Assembly (NCBI RefSeq): GCF_036181745.1 | Contig: NZ_CP108080.1 | Coordinates: 4,901,501 to 4,965,500 of the forward strand | From: Streptomyces sp. NBC_00259 | Lineage (GTDB): Bacteria; Actinomycetota; Actinomycetes; Streptomycetales; Streptomycetaceae | Direction: 5' to 3' | Length of the DNA stretch: 64,000 bases | Part shown: positions 1 to 8,248 of the stretch, one piece after another | Numbering within the stretch: position 1 is the stretch's first letter | How the letters are laid out: each line of letters starts with the position of its first letter | Translations under genes and position numbers: made by a program | The notes under the pieces: model-generated | Databases searched by the model: none | What the model saw: only the letters and a program-made list of their open reading frames with translations | What the model was told of the DNA's origin: nothing

Positions 1-141
1 CGGCTCGGTCAGGGGCTGGACCTGCGGGCGGGTCTGGAGGTCGAGGACGCGGCATGGCGGTCGGTGGCGTTCTCCGGTGACCGGGCCGAAGGTGTGGCGG
101 CCTTCAACGAGAAGCGGAAGCCGGAGTGGCCCGGCGAGTGA
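1..141 (+). CDS. C-terminal end of enoyl-CoA hydratase/isomerase (partial)
   Basis: The frame is open from the first base and gives 46 residues before TGA at 139-141. The tail, with an alternating acidic/hydrophobic stretch followed by FNEKRKPEWPGE, is the typical C-terminus of crotonase-fold proteins, where a conserved Phe and Glu-Lys-Arg-x-Pro precede a short Trp/Phe-x-Gly ending. The active-site region lies outside the window, so the substrate cannot be judged. It ends 30 bp before the diguanylate cyclase start, on the same strand. The family call rests on this tail alone. Confidence 0.6.
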   Translation, partial: RLGQGLDLRAGLEVEDAAWRSVAFSGDRAEGVAAFNEKRKPEWPGE

Positions 142-171
142 AACCCGTACAAAACTCCCTAAGCTGGGGTA

Positions 172-1305
172 ATGGGTGAGGATGTACGGCTGCGAGCCGT
201 GGTGGCGCTCGCACAGTCGATGGCCGCCTCGCACACTCCGCGGGAGTCGTGGCGGGCGGCGGCGGTGGGCGCGTGCGACGCGCTGGCCGGGAGTTTCGGC
301 GCGCTCTCGGTCTGGGAGCGGGAGCGTGGCCGGCTGAAGGTGCTCGTCAACGCGGGGGAGCGTGCCGCGGACGAGGAGGAGTTCCCGGACGGCGAGACCT
401 ATCCGGTGCATCGCTTCCCGGAGATCACGGAGTTCCTCCACGAGCAGTGGGCCGGGGGCGGTGCGCCGCGTGCATGGGTCGAGACGGCGGAGGGCCCGGC
501 GGAGGGCGAGCAGGGCTACAGCCATCAGCGGGTCGACGCGCTGCGGCAGCGGGGGCGCGGCTGCTGCGTCGTCGCGCCGATCGTGCTGCACGGGCGGGCA
601 TGGGGCGAGCTGTACGTGGCCAGGGCGGTCGGGCAGCCCGTCTTCGACCGGGACGACGCGGACTTCGCGACCGTGCTGGCGCAGGTCGTCGCGGCCGGGC
701 TCGCCCAGCAGGAGCGGCTGGAGGAGGTCCGCAGGCTGGCGTTCACGGACCCGCTCACCGGGCTCGCGAACCGGCGGGCGGTCGACCTGCGCCTCGACGA
801 GGCGCTCGAACAGCACCGGGCGGACGGCTCGGTGCTCTCGCTGGTGGTCTGCGATCTCAACGGCCTCAAGCGCGTCAACGACACGCTCGGCCACGCGACG
901 GGCGACCGCCTGCTGGAGCGCTTCGGCTCCGTGCTGTCGCTGTGCGGGGCCATGCTGCCGGGCGCGCTGGCGGCGCGGCTGGGCGGCGACGAGTTCTGCC
1001 TGCTGACGGTGGGGCCCTCGGCGGACGACGTGGTGAAGGTCGCGGAGGAACTCTGCGAGCGGGCCGGTGAGTTGAAGCTGGGCGAAGGGGTGGCCTGCGG
1101 GGTCGCGTCGACGGGCGACCCGATCGGGCCGGTCCGCTCGGCCCGCCGCCTCTTCCGTCTCGCGGACGCCGCGCAGTACCGGGCGAAGGCGGCGCGCTCG
1201 CGGGGGCCGGTCGTCGCGGGCCGCGACGACACGGTGCTGTCGCTGGCGGACGCGCCTCCGGGCCCGTCCCAGGACCGCCGCCGCTTCCGCGACGCACGGC
1301 CCTGA
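172..1305 (+). CDS. GAF-GGDEF diguanylate cyclase
   Basis: A 377-residue soluble protein. Residues about 20-180 look like a GAF sensor domain and residues about 188-345 like a GGDEF domain. The domain entry motif DPLTGLANRR begins near residue 193 and the intact GGDEF active-site loop is residues 271-275 (RLGGDEF). It is therefore expected to make cyclic di-GMP from two GTP; in Streptomyces this nucleotide controls development through BldD. The RxxD inhibitory site normally five residues before GGDEF is absent (LPGA occupies the place), so product inhibition may be missing. No membrane segment is seen, so the signal is probably cytoplasmic. The C-terminus is a Pro/Arg-rich tail. It may correspond to the GAF-GGDEF protein next to hutH in S. 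coelicolor (from memory). Confidence 0.9.
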   Translation: MGEDVRLRAVVALAQSMAASHTPRESWRAAAVGACDALAGSFGALSVWERERGRLKVLVNAGERAADEEEFPDGETYPVHRFPEITEFLHEQWAGGGAPRAWVETAEGPAEGEQGYSHQRVDALRQRGRGCCVVAPIVLHGRAWGELYVARAVGQPVFDRDDADFATVLAQVVAAGLAQQERLEEVRRLAFTDPLTGLANRRAVDLRLDEALEQHRADGSVLSLVVCDLNGLKRVNDTLGHATGDRLLERFGSVLSLCGAMLPGALAARLGGDEFCLLTVGPSADDVVKVAEELCERAGELKLGEGVACGVASTGDPIGPVRSARRLFRLADAAQYRAKAARSRGPVVAGRDDTVLSLADAPPGPSQDRRRFRDARP

Positions 1306-1374
1306 CCCTACGGGCCGGAACGGGGTCGACGGCACCCCGTGACAGAGAGGGATTCAGTCCGTAGGGTGCTGAAT

Positions 1375-2922
1375 ATGGATATGCACACTGTCGTGGTGGG
1401 GACGTCCGGGACCACCGCCGAAGACGTCATCGCCGTCGCCCGCGGCAACGCCCGCATCGAGCTCTCCGACGACGCCCTCTCCGCGCTCGCCGCCGCGCGC
1501 GGGATCGTGGAAGCGCTGGCCGCGAAGCCCGAGCCGGTGTACGGAGTGTCGACCGGGTTCGGCGCCCTGGCGACCCGGCACATCGGTCACGACCTGCGCA
1601 CCCAGCTGCAGCGCAACATCGTCCGCTCGCACGCCGCCGGCATGGGCCCGCGCGTCGAGCGCGAGGTCGTCCGCGCGCTGATGTTCCTGCGGCTGAAGAC
1701 CGTGGCGTCCGGGCACACCGGTGTGCGCCCCCTGGTCGCCCGGACCATGGCGGACGTGCTCAACGCCGGCATCACGCCCGTCGTGCACGAGTACGGCTCC
1801 CTCGGCTGCTCCGGCGACCTCGCGCCGCTGTCGCACTGCGCGCTGACCCTCATGGGCGAGGGGGACGCCGAAGGCCCCGACGGCACCGTCCGCCCCGCCG
1901 GCGAGCTCCTCGCCGCCCACGGCATCGAGCCCGTCGAGCTGCACGAGAAGGAGGGCCTCGCCCTCCTCAACGGCACCGACGGCATGCTCGGCATGCTGAT
2001 CATGGCCCTCGCCGACCTCCGCCGGCTCTACACCTCCGCCGACATCACCGCCGCCCTCTCCCTGGAGGCCCTGCTCGGCACCGACAAGGTCCTCGCGCCC
2101 GAGCTGCACGCCATCCGCCCCCACCCGGGCCAGGCCGCCGCCGCGGCCAACATGAGCGCGGTGCTCAAGGGCTCCGAACTCGTCGGCCACTTCCAGGAGG
2201 AGGAGGCGCCCCGCGTCCAGGACGCCTACTCGGTGCGCTGCGCACCCCAGGTCGCCGGGGCCGGCCGCGACACCGTCGCGCACGCCGCTCTGGTCGCCGA
2301 CCGCGAGCTGGCCGCCGCCGTGGACAACCCGGTCGTCCTGCCCGGGGGCCGTGTCGAGTCCAACGGCAACTTCCACGGCGCCCCCGTCGCGTACGTCCTC
2401 GACTTCCTCGCCATCGCCGCCGCCGACCTCGGCTCCATCGCCGAGCGCCGCACCGACCGGCTCCTCGACAAGAACCGGTCGCACGGCCTTCCGCCGTTCC
2501 TCGCCGACGACCCGGGCGTCGACTCGGGCCTGATGATCGCCCAGTACACCCAGGCCGCCCTGGTCAGCGAGATGAAGCGGCTGGCCGTCCCGGCCTCCGC
2601 CGACTCCATCCCGTCCTCCGCCATGCAGGAGGACCACGTCTCCATGGGCTGGTCGGCCGCCCGCAAGCTGCGCACCGCGGTCGACAACCTGGCCCGGATC
2701 ATCGCCGTGGAGCTGTACGCGGCGACCCGGGCGATCGAGATGCGCCGCGGTCTGACCCCGGCGCCCGCGTCGAAGGCGGCCATCGTTGCCCTGCGCGCGG
2801 CGGGCGTGGAGGGCCCGGGCCCGGACCGCTTCCTCGCCCCGGACCTGGCCGCCGCCGAGGCGTTCGTCCGGGACGGACGGCTCGTCGCGGCCGTGGAGCC
2901 GGTGACCGGCCCGCTGGCCTAG
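1375..2922 (+). CDS. hutH: Histidine ammonia-lyase HutH
   Basis: A 515-residue member of the aromatic amino acid lyase family that deaminates L-histidine to trans-urocanate, the first step of the Hut pathway. The tripeptide that cyclises to the MIO electrophile is Cys145-Ser146-Gly147 in GSLGCSGDLAPLSH, where most bacteria have Ala-Ser-Gly. From memory the Cys form is also found in characterised Streptomyces HutH, so this is lineage-typical. Later landmarks include NGTDGM and QEDHVSMGW. The start MDMHTVVVG was preferred over an upstream in-frame ATG at 1339 because family members begin here. A strong hairpin follows the stop. No other hut gene is adjacent, in keeping with the scattered hut genes of Streptomyces. 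Confidence 0.96.
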   Translation: MDMHTVVVGTSGTTAEDVIAVARGNARIELSDDALSALAAARGIVEALAAKPEPVYGVSTGFGALATRHIGHDLRTQLQRNIVRSHAAGMGPRVEREVVRALMFLRLKTVASGHTGVRPLVARTMADVLNAGITPVVHEYGSLGCSGDLAPLSHCALTLMGEGDAEGPDGTVRPAGELLAAHGIEPVELHEKEGLALLNGTDGMLGMLIMALADLRRLYTSADITAALSLEALLGTDKVLAPELHAIRPHPGQAAAAANMSAVLKGSELVGHFQEEEAPRVQDAYSVRCAPQVAGAGRDTVAHAALVADRELAAAVDNPVVLPGGRVESNGNFHGAPVAYVLDFLAIAAADLGSIAERRTDRLLDKNRSHGLPPFLADDPGVDSGLMIAQYTQAALVSEMKRLAVPASADSIPSSAMQEDHVSMGWSAARKLRTAVDNLARIIAVELYAATRAIEMRRGLTPAPASKAAIVALRAAGVEGPGPDRFLAPDLAAAEAFVRDGRLVAAVEPVTGPLA

Positions 2923-2953
2923 GTCGCGTTCGACCAATGGCGCCGTGACGGCA

Positions 2954-2986
2954 GGAAGGGTCTCCCCGGTGCGGGGAGGCCCTTCC
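2954..2986 (+). terminator. Hairpin terminator after hutH
   Basis: GGAAGGGTCTCCCC pairs with GGGGAGGCCCTTCC around a 5-nt loop: a 14-bp stem with one G-U pair, 32 nt after the hutH stop. There is no U-tract, as is usual for actinobacteria. It could also serve the converging gene that ends at 3038. Confidence 0.7.
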
Positions 2987-3037
2987 GTCCCAGGCGTTCG
3001 TCGCAGTCGTCTCAGGCGTTCGTGCCCGGCGTTCGTC

Positions 3038-3448
3038 TCAGGCCGGGTGGACGCCGCTCCTGCGGACCGCGAAGCTCACGAACCCGGCCCCGACGGCCAG
3101 GAACATCGTGCCGCCGATCAGATACGGCGTCGTGTCCACGCTGCCCGTATCGGCGAGCGACAGCTGCTGCGGCGTCCCGCCCTGCGCCTCCTGCGCTCCC
3201 GGGGAGTCCTCAGAGCCCTGGACGTCCGGGGACCCTTCGGAGTCCTCAGGGCCTTGGGTGTCCTGAGCTTCCCGCCTGTCCTGCACAGCCTCGGCCGGGT
3301 GGCCGGAAGCGGAACCTCCGGACTGCTTCTGGGCGGCCTGCACGGCCGCACCCTCCGCCGTCGCGTTCGCCGAGGGGACGAACCACAGCGCACAGAGCAG
3401 GGTGCCGGCTGCGGCAGCGGTCAGCAGTGGGCGTCGGGCGACGGGCAC
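3038..3448 (-). CDS. Small secreted protein with LADTG sortase signal
   Basis: A 136-residue protein that starts with GTG. Residues 1-30 form a signal peptide (basic start, hydrophobic core, cleavage likely after SANA). The middle, about 31-90, is Gln/Glu/Ser/Gly-rich and probably disordered. The C-terminus holds LADTG followed by a hydrophobic span (YLIGGTMFLAVGAGFVSFAV) and a basic tail (RRSGVHPA), which is a cell-wall sorting signal. Streptomyces class E sortases are known to prefer LAxTG, so this should be covalently attached to peptidoglycan. No binding or enzymatic domain is recognisable. It converges with hutH. Confidence 0.75.
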   Translation of the reverse strand: MPVARRPLLTAAAAGTLLCALWFVPSANATAEGAAVQAAQKQSGGSASGHPAEAVQDRREAQDTQGPEDSEGSPDVQGSEDSPGAQEAQGGTPQQLSLADTGSVDTTPYLIGGTMFLAVGAGFVSFAVRRSGVHPA

Positions 3449-3567
3449 GGGAACGATCCCCCTTGTGACAGCGGCGACTTGGCCGCGGGAGGTGATGCTG
3501 CGGCGATGCTAATGAAAGCAGCGGGTCGCTGGAAAGTCGGGATGCCCGGAGGCCTAGTCTCCGTCGT

Positions 3568-3933
3568 ATGACCACTTCTGAGACATCACGCTATGTGCGG
3601 CTACACGTCGAATTGGTGCTGGAGGTCGGCGAACCGGAAGAGCTGACCGACGCCGCCCTCGACCGGATCGACACCGACGAACTCATGCCGGACGAGGAGC
3701 GCGCGCACGCCGGGGCCGCCGTACGCGACGACCCCGCCGAGGCCCTCGCCTATCTCGTCGACCCCTTCGACCTGGTGGGCGACGTCCCGGGAGTCGACCT
3801 CGCCCAGGCGTCCTGGAGCTGTGAGCAGATCGACTACGACCCCGATGCCGAGGAGTGGGATATCGACGAGGAAGATGGGGAGACGGACGAGGACGAGAAC
3901 GACGGCGAGGACGACGAGAGGGACCGCGCCTGA
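3568..3933 (+). CDS. Acidic conserved hypothetical protein
   Basis: A 121-residue protein. The first 90 residues are a mixed alpha/beta stretch with many Asp and Glu (ELTDAALDRIDTDELMP ... WSCEQIDYDPDAEEWD). The last 30 are almost purely Asp/Glu with a few Gly/Asn (DEEDGETDEDENDGEDDE). It has no signal peptide or membrane segment. It reads as a real gene by codon bias and occupies the strand opposite to the sorted surface protein, sharing a 119-bp divergent spacer. I recognise no family; the acidic tail could bind cations or a basic partner, but that is speculation. Confidence 0.7.
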   Translation: MTTSETSRYVRLHVELVLEVGEPEELTDAALDRIDTDELMPDEERAHAGAAVRDDPAEALAYLVDPFDLVGDVPGVDLAQASWSCEQIDYDPDAEEWDIDEEDGETDEDENDGEDDERDRA

Positions 3934-3960
3934 GGCCCGTGACGCCGGAGCCGCAACGAT

Positions 3961-3996
3961 CGGATCCACCGGATCCACCGGATCCACCGGATCCAG
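3961..3996 (+). repeat. Four tandem copies of a 9-bp unit
   Basis: The unit CGGATCCAC occurs at 3961, 3970, 3979 and 3988 (last copy ends in G). It starts 27 bp after the stop of the acidic protein. The rest of the 3934-4264 interval holds no convincing gene; the AT-richer part near 4170-4215 is the likely promoter region of the L,D-transpeptidase. Confidence 0.9.
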
Positions 3997-4264
3997 CTGA
4001 TCAGCCCGATGGGCCTGACCAGTTCGGTCCACCGGGCCCCGGGCGCCGCGGCCGGCGAACCGGGGCCCGCTCCCGTCCGTGTCCCACAAGGGGAAGCGCA
4101 CGGGAAACGCCCAACAGAATCCTCAGCACTGCAACCGGCGGCGCCCAGCGTGCGTCGATCAGTGGTGTTGCCCACATATTTCGCCAGGACTGGAACCGGG
4201 CGGGTGGTTGTGGGTCTTCTTGTAAGAGATCGCAGGTAAATCGGTGACGATGGAGAAGCGTGTG

Positions 4265-5515
4265 ATGACGGACAGCAAGCGGCGCGGGCGCCTGGCGGCC
4301 GCGTCCGCACTGCTCGGCGGCGTACTGGTACTCACGGGCTGCAGCAGCGCCGACGCGGACGGCTCCGCTGCCGAGAGCTCGAAGAAGTCGCAGGAGCAGG
4401 TCGACGAGGCGGCCGCCAAGGACTCCTCGGACGCCCGAATAGTCATCTCGCCCAAGAACGGCGCGACCAACGCGAGCATCAACAACGACGCCAAGGTCAC
4501 CGTCAGCAACGGCAAGCTCACCGAGGTCACCATGACCACCGCCGACGGCAAGGCCGTCGAGGGCACGCTGGCCGCCGACGGCAAGAGCTGGCAGCCAGAG
4601 GGGCAGCTCGAGCGCGCGACCGTCTACAAGATCGCCGCCAGCGCGAAGGACTCCAAGGGCCGTGAGGCCCACGAGAACGCGTCGTTCACCACCGTCTCGC
4701 CCGACAACAGCTTCATCGGGAACTTCACGCCCGAGGACGGCTCCACCGTCGGCGTCGGCATGCCGGTCTCGATCAACTTCAACAAGGCGATCACCGACCG
4801 CAAGGCCGTCCAGTCCGGCATCACCGTCTCCACCAGCGGCGGTCAGGAGGTGGTCGGCCACTGGTTCAACTCGCAGCGGATCGACTTCCGTCCGGACGAG
4901 TACTGGCAGGAGGGCTCCACGGTCACGCTGAAGCTGAACCTCGACGGCGTCGAGGGCGCCGACGGCGTCTTCGGCGTCCAGCAGAAGACGGTCACCTTCA
5001 CGATCGGCCGCAACCAGGTCTCCACCGTCGACGCCGCCACCAAGACCATGACGGTCACCCAGGACGGCAAGACGATCAAGACCATCCCGATCTCCGCCGG
5101 CTCCCCCGAGAACCCGACCTACAACGGCCGGATGGTGATCTCGGAGAAGTTCAAGGAGACCCGGATGAACGGCGCGACCGTCGGCTTCACCGATGACGAC
5201 GGCAAGGGCGAGTACGACATCAAGGACGTCCCGCACGCCATGCGGCTGTCCACCTCCGGCACGTTCATCCACGGCAACTACTGGGGCCCGGACTCGGTCT
5301 TCGGCAGCGCCAACACCAGCCACGGCTGTGTCGGTCTGAACGACGTCAAGGGCGCGGGCGACCCGAAGCAGCCGGCCGCCTGGTTCTACGACAACTCGAT
5401 CGTCGGTGACGTCGTCGTCGTGAAGAACTCCAAGGACACGACGATCAAGCCCGACAACGGCCTCAACGGCTGGAACATGAGCTGGGCCGACTGGAAGGCC
5501 GGCTCGGCGGTCTGA
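4265..5515 (+). CDS. L,D-transpeptidase lipoprotein (Ig-like plus YkuD)
   Basis: A 416-residue exported lipoprotein: basic n-region, hydrophobic core and lipobox LTGC with acylated Cys26. Residues about 50-250 are two Ig-like beta domains and residues about 265-385 the YkuD catalytic domain, with His336 (HGNYWG) and the SHGCVGL motif (His353, Cys355). Such enzymes form 3-3 cross-links between diaminopimelate residues of peptidoglycan, outside the membrane. ATG 4265 was chosen because GGAG at 4252-4255 sits 9 nt upstream; an in-frame ATG at 4244 lacks a ribosome site. It is followed by tandem repeats and a strong terminator, so it is probably transcribed alone. Confidence 0.93.
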   Translation: MTDSKRRGRLAAASALLGGVLVLTGCSSADADGSAAESSKKSQEQVDEAAAKDSSDARIVISPKNGATNASINNDAKVTVSNGKLTEVTMTTADGKAVEGTLAADGKSWQPEGQLERATVYKIAASAKDSKGREAHENASFTTVSPDNSFIGNFTPEDGSTVGVGMPVSINFNKAITDRKAVQSGITVSTSGGQEVVGHWFNSQRIDFRPDEYWQEGSTVTLKLNLDGVEGADGVFGVQQKTVTFTIGRNQVSTVDAATKTMTVTQDGKTIKTIPISAGSPENPTYNGRMVISEKFKETRMNGATVGFTDDDGKGEYDIKDVPHAMRLSTSGTFIHGNYWGPDSVFGSANTSHGCVGLNDVKGAGDPKQPAAWFYDNSIVGDVVVVKNSKDTTIKPDNGLNGWNMSWADWKAGSAV

Positions 5516-5533
5516 CCGCCGCTCCCGCCATCC

Positions 5534-5578
5534 ACGTACGACGTACCCACGTACCCACGTACCCACGTACCACGTACG
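5534..5578 (+). repeat. ACGTACCC tandem repeat flanked by ACGTACG
   Basis: Three head-to-tail copies of ACGTACCC (5541, 5549, 5557) lie between two ACGTACG elements at 5534 and 5572. The GTAC cores are self-complementary. The array sits directly before the terminator of the L,D-transpeptidase gene. Confidence 0.85.
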
Positions 5579-5618
5579 AAGGCGGCGGCTCCCGGAACGC
5601 TCCGGGGGCCGCCGCCTT
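5579..5618 (+). terminator. 18-bp stem terminator, probably bidirectional
   Basis: The arm at 5579-5596 pairs with 5601-5618 (17 Watson-Crick pairs and one G-U) around a 4-nt loop. It lies 63 nt after the L,D-transpeptidase stop and 41 nt beyond the stop of the converging HTH regulator. The flanking AA and TT extend the stem, so it could act in both directions. Confidence 0.8.
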
Positions 5619-5659
5619 CGTCGTACGGCGAGTGCTCAGCGGCGCCGCTCAGCGGCCGT

Positions 5660-6523
5660 TCAGCGGATCGCCGGGGCGGGCACCTCGTCGACCCCCCACT
5701 TCGCCAGCAGCCCCAGCGACTCCTCCGACGCCGAGCCCGGCTCCGCGTGATAGGTCACCAGCGACACGTCGGGATCGTCGGGCAGCCTCAACGTCTCGTA
5801 CAGCAACGTCAATTCGCCGACCAGCCGATGGCGCAGCCCCTTCGTGCCATGGCCCTTCTCCTGCACCGTGTGCGCCGCCCACAGCGTGCGGAACTCGTCG
5901 CTCTTGACCGACAGTTCGCCGACCAGGGCCGAGAGCTGCGGATCGTCCGGATAGCAGCCCGCGCACAGCCGCAGCATGCTCACGACCTCGAGCGCCTTGC
6001 CCTCCCAGTCGAGGTACAGATCACGCGCGCCCGGGTCGAGGAAGACCATCCGCGCCATGTTCCGCTCCTGCGGAGGCAGCGCCGCGAGGTCGCCGAGGAG
6101 GGCGCACGCCATCCTGTTCCACCCGAGGATGTCCATCCGGCGCCCGACGAAGAACGCGGGCACCCCGTCCATGGCGTCGATCAGCATCTGCAGTTGCGGC
6201 CGCAGCTTCTGGGCCGCCCGCACCGCGCGCCTCTTCTTCTTCGGGTTCGGCTTCGCGAGGTGCGTCAGATGGTCGCGCTCGGTGTCGGACAGCCGAAGGG
6301 CGCGGGCGATCGAGTCGAGCACCTCGATGGACACGTTCTGCCCATGACCCTGTTCGAGCCGGGTGTAGTACGCGACGGACACCCCGGCCAGCTGGGCCAG
6401 CTCCTCACGGCGCAGCCCCGGCACCCGGCGACGGCGGCCGAAGTCGGGCAGCCCGACGTCCTCCGGCTTCAGCCGGGCCCGGCGGGAGCGCAGGAATTCG
6501 CTGAGTTCGGCACGCTGGTCCAT
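5660..6523 (-). CDS. HTH transcriptional regulator with MmyB-like domain
   Basis: A 287-residue protein. Residues about 5-75 are a Cro/C1-type helix-turn-helix (RRRVPGLRREELAQLAGVSVAYYTRLEQG). The remainder, about 105-280, resembles the MmyB-like sensor domain common in actinobacterial repressors, which have been linked to fatty-acid or other hydrophobic ligands. It is transcribed divergently from the zinc alcohol dehydrogenase with 127 bp between the starts, the standard arrangement for a repressor of the neighbouring oxidoreductase gene. The ligand is unknown. Confidence 0.88.
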   Translation of the reverse strand: MDQRAELSEFLRSRRARLKPEDVGLPDFGRRRRVPGLRREELAQLAGVSVAYYTRLEQGHGQNVSIEVLDSIARALRLSDTERDHLTHLAKPNPKKKRRAVRAAQKLRPQLQMLIDAMDGVPAFFVGRRMDILGWNRMACALLGDLAALPPQERNMARMVFLDPGARDLYLDWEGKALEVVSMLRLCAGCYPDDPQLSALVGELSVKSDEFRTLWAAHTVQEKGHGTKGLRHRLVGELTLLYETLRLPDDPDVSLVTYHAEPGSASEESLGLLAKWGVDEVPAPAIR

Positions 6524-6650
6524 ACGTCAAGTATTCAGGCTTCGCACGCCGACGTACGAGCCGAGCCTGATCCTGTCAGTGGTAGGCACGGCGTGCGTAG
6601 GTACGACAGAGGTCTGGGTGACCCGCGGGAAAGGCGTCAGGCTCCTGGAC

Positions 6651-7703
6651 ATGACCACACAGGCGACCACTGTCCCCGCGTACGCTGCCCCCGCCGCCGA
6701 CGCCCCTCTGGAGCGGACCACCGTCCCGCGCCGGGCGGTCGGCGAGCACGACGTACTGATCGACATCAAGTACGCGGGCATCTGCCATTCCGACATCCAC
6801 CAGGCCCGCGACGGCTGGGGCGAGGGCATCTTCCCGATGGTGCCCGGCCACGAGATCGCCGGCATCGTCACCGAGGTCGGCCCGGGCGTGACCAAGTTCG
6901 CCGTCGGCGACCGCGTCGGCGTCGGCTGCATGGTCGACTCCTGCCGGGAGTGCGACAACTGCAAGGCCGGGCTGCAGCAGTACTGCACGGGCGGCAGTGT
7001 CCTCACGTACAACGCCCTCGACAAGAACGGTGAGCCGACGTACGGCGGCTACTCCACGCACATCGTCGTCGACGAGGAGTTCACGCTCCGTATCCCCGAC
7101 GGGCTGTCCCTGGACGTCGCCGCACCGTTGCTGTGCGCCGGCATCACGACGTACTCGCCGCTGCGGCACTGGAACGCCGGCCCGGGCAAGAAGGTCGCCG
7201 TCGTCGGCCTGGGCGGGCTCGGCCACATGGCCGTCAAGCTCGCGAGCTCCATGGGCGCCGAGGTGACCGTGCTGTCCCAGTCGCTGCGCAAGAAGGACGA
7301 CGGACTGCGGCTCGGTGCCGAGAACTACTACGCGACCAGTGACGAGGCCACGTTCGAGGCCCTGGCGGGCACGTTCGACCTGATCATCAACACGGTGTCG
7401 GCGCCGCTCCCGCTGGACCGGTTCCTGGGCCTGCTGAGGACGGACGGAGCGATGGTGAACGTGGGCGCTCCCGAGGAGCCCGTGTCGCTGAACGTCTTCT
7501 CCCTGATCGGCGGCCGCAGGACCCTGGCCGGTTCGGGCATCGGCGGCATTCCGGAGACCCAGGAGATGCTCGACTTCTGCGCCGAGCACGGCCTGGGCGC
7601 CGAGATCGAACTGATCCGTGCGGACCAGATCAATGAGGCGTACGAGCGGGTGCTGCGCAGCGACGTCCGCTACCGCTTCGTGATCGACACGGCGACGATC
7701 TGA
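6651..7703 (+). CDS. Zinc-dependent NAD(P) alcohol dehydrogenase (YahK/CAD type)
   Basis: A 350-residue medium-chain dehydrogenase. Catalytic zinc ligands are Cys45 in GICHSD, His67-Glu68 in PGHE, and a Cys in the second domain. Structural zinc cysteines appear in CMVDSCRECDNCKAG. The Rossmann glycine motif is VVGLGGLGHMAVK. The family reduces aldehydes to alcohols with NADPH (cinnamyl alcohol dehydrogenase/YahK branch, with the C45-H46 pair typical of that branch). ATG 6651 gives the usual family length. Divergent from the HTH regulator at 6523, which likely controls it. Confidence 0.92.
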   Translation: MTTQATTVPAYAAPAADAPLERTTVPRRAVGEHDVLIDIKYAGICHSDIHQARDGWGEGIFPMVPGHEIAGIVTEVGPGVTKFAVGDRVGVGCMVDSCRECDNCKAGLQQYCTGGSVLTYNALDKNGEPTYGGYSTHIVVDEEFTLRIPDGLSLDVAAPLLCAGITTYSPLRHWNAGPGKKVAVVGLGGLGHMAVKLASSMGAEVTVLSQSLRKKDDGLRLGAENYYATSDEATFEALAGTFDLIINTVSAPLPLDRFLGLLRTDGAMVNVGAPEEPVSLNVFSLIGGRRTLAGSGIGGIPETQEMLDFCAEHGLGAEIELIRADQINEAYERVLRSDVRYRFVIDTATI

Positions 7704-7777
7704 GGCCTGTAGCCGGATGAAGCCGGATGACCTGGCAGGTAATCGACGGGCGGGCCGGCCGGGGGCACGATCGAGAC

Positions 7778-8143
7778 ATGAGCGCATACGCGATCGGCAA
7801 CCTGTTTCCCCCGGCCCGTCTCGACGACGAGGTCTTCACCTACATGGAGCGCATCCAGGCCACCCTCGACCCCTTCGGCGGCCGGTTCCTCGTGCACGGC
7901 GCCCCGGAGCGGGACGTGTGCGAGGGGGAGTGGCCCGGAGCGCTCGTCGTCATCGGCTTCCCTTCGATGGCCGCGGCCCGCGGCTGGTACGGGTCCCCGG
8001 CCTACCAGGAACTCGTTCCGCTGCGGACGCGGCACATGACGGGCGACATCATGCTGATCGACGGTGTCCCGGAGGGGTACGAGGCGGCCGCGACGGCGGC
8101 GAAGCTCCGGGCGGCACAGGACGGGCGGACGGCGACGCCGTAG
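7778..8143 (+). CDS. DUF1330 family protein
   Basis: A 121-residue ferredoxin-like alpha/beta-barrel protein of the DUF1330 family (AYAIGNLFPP ... YMERIQATLDPFGGRFLVHG ... FPSMAAARGWYGSPAYQELVPLR). Family members are small dimeric proteins related to the ABM/EthD superfamily; the reaction is unknown. ATG 7778 matches the family start. It lies 74 bp after the alcohol dehydrogenase on the same strand and may be cotranscribed. A hairpin begins at its stop codon. Confidence 0.85.
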   Translation: MSAYAIGNLFPPARLDDEVFTYMERIQATLDPFGGRFLVHGAPERDVCEGEWPGALVVIGFPSMAAARGWYGSPAYQELVPLRTRHMTGDIMLIDGVPEGYEAAATAAKLRAAQDGRTATP

Positions 8144-8166
8144 CGGACCCCGGCCGGCGGGTCCGC
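8143..8166 (+). terminator. Hairpin after the DUF1330 gene
   Basis: GCGGACCC (8143-8150) pairs with GGGTCCGC (8159-8166) across an 8-nt GC loop. The stem begins on the last base of the TAG stop. The following stretch 8190-8250 contains about three imperfect copies of a TGTCCGTCTGGCCC-like unit before the converging ABC-F gene ends. Confidence 0.55.
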
Positions 8167-8248
8167 CGCGGCGGCGTCGTGTGCCTGTCCCAACCGTCCG
8201 TTCGTCCCGCCGTCCGTCTGGCCCGCTGTCCGTCTGGCCCTCTGTCCG

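Noticed and set aside
1354..2937. Minus-strand frame opposite hutH
   Set aside because: Antisense shadow of hutH with biased composition.
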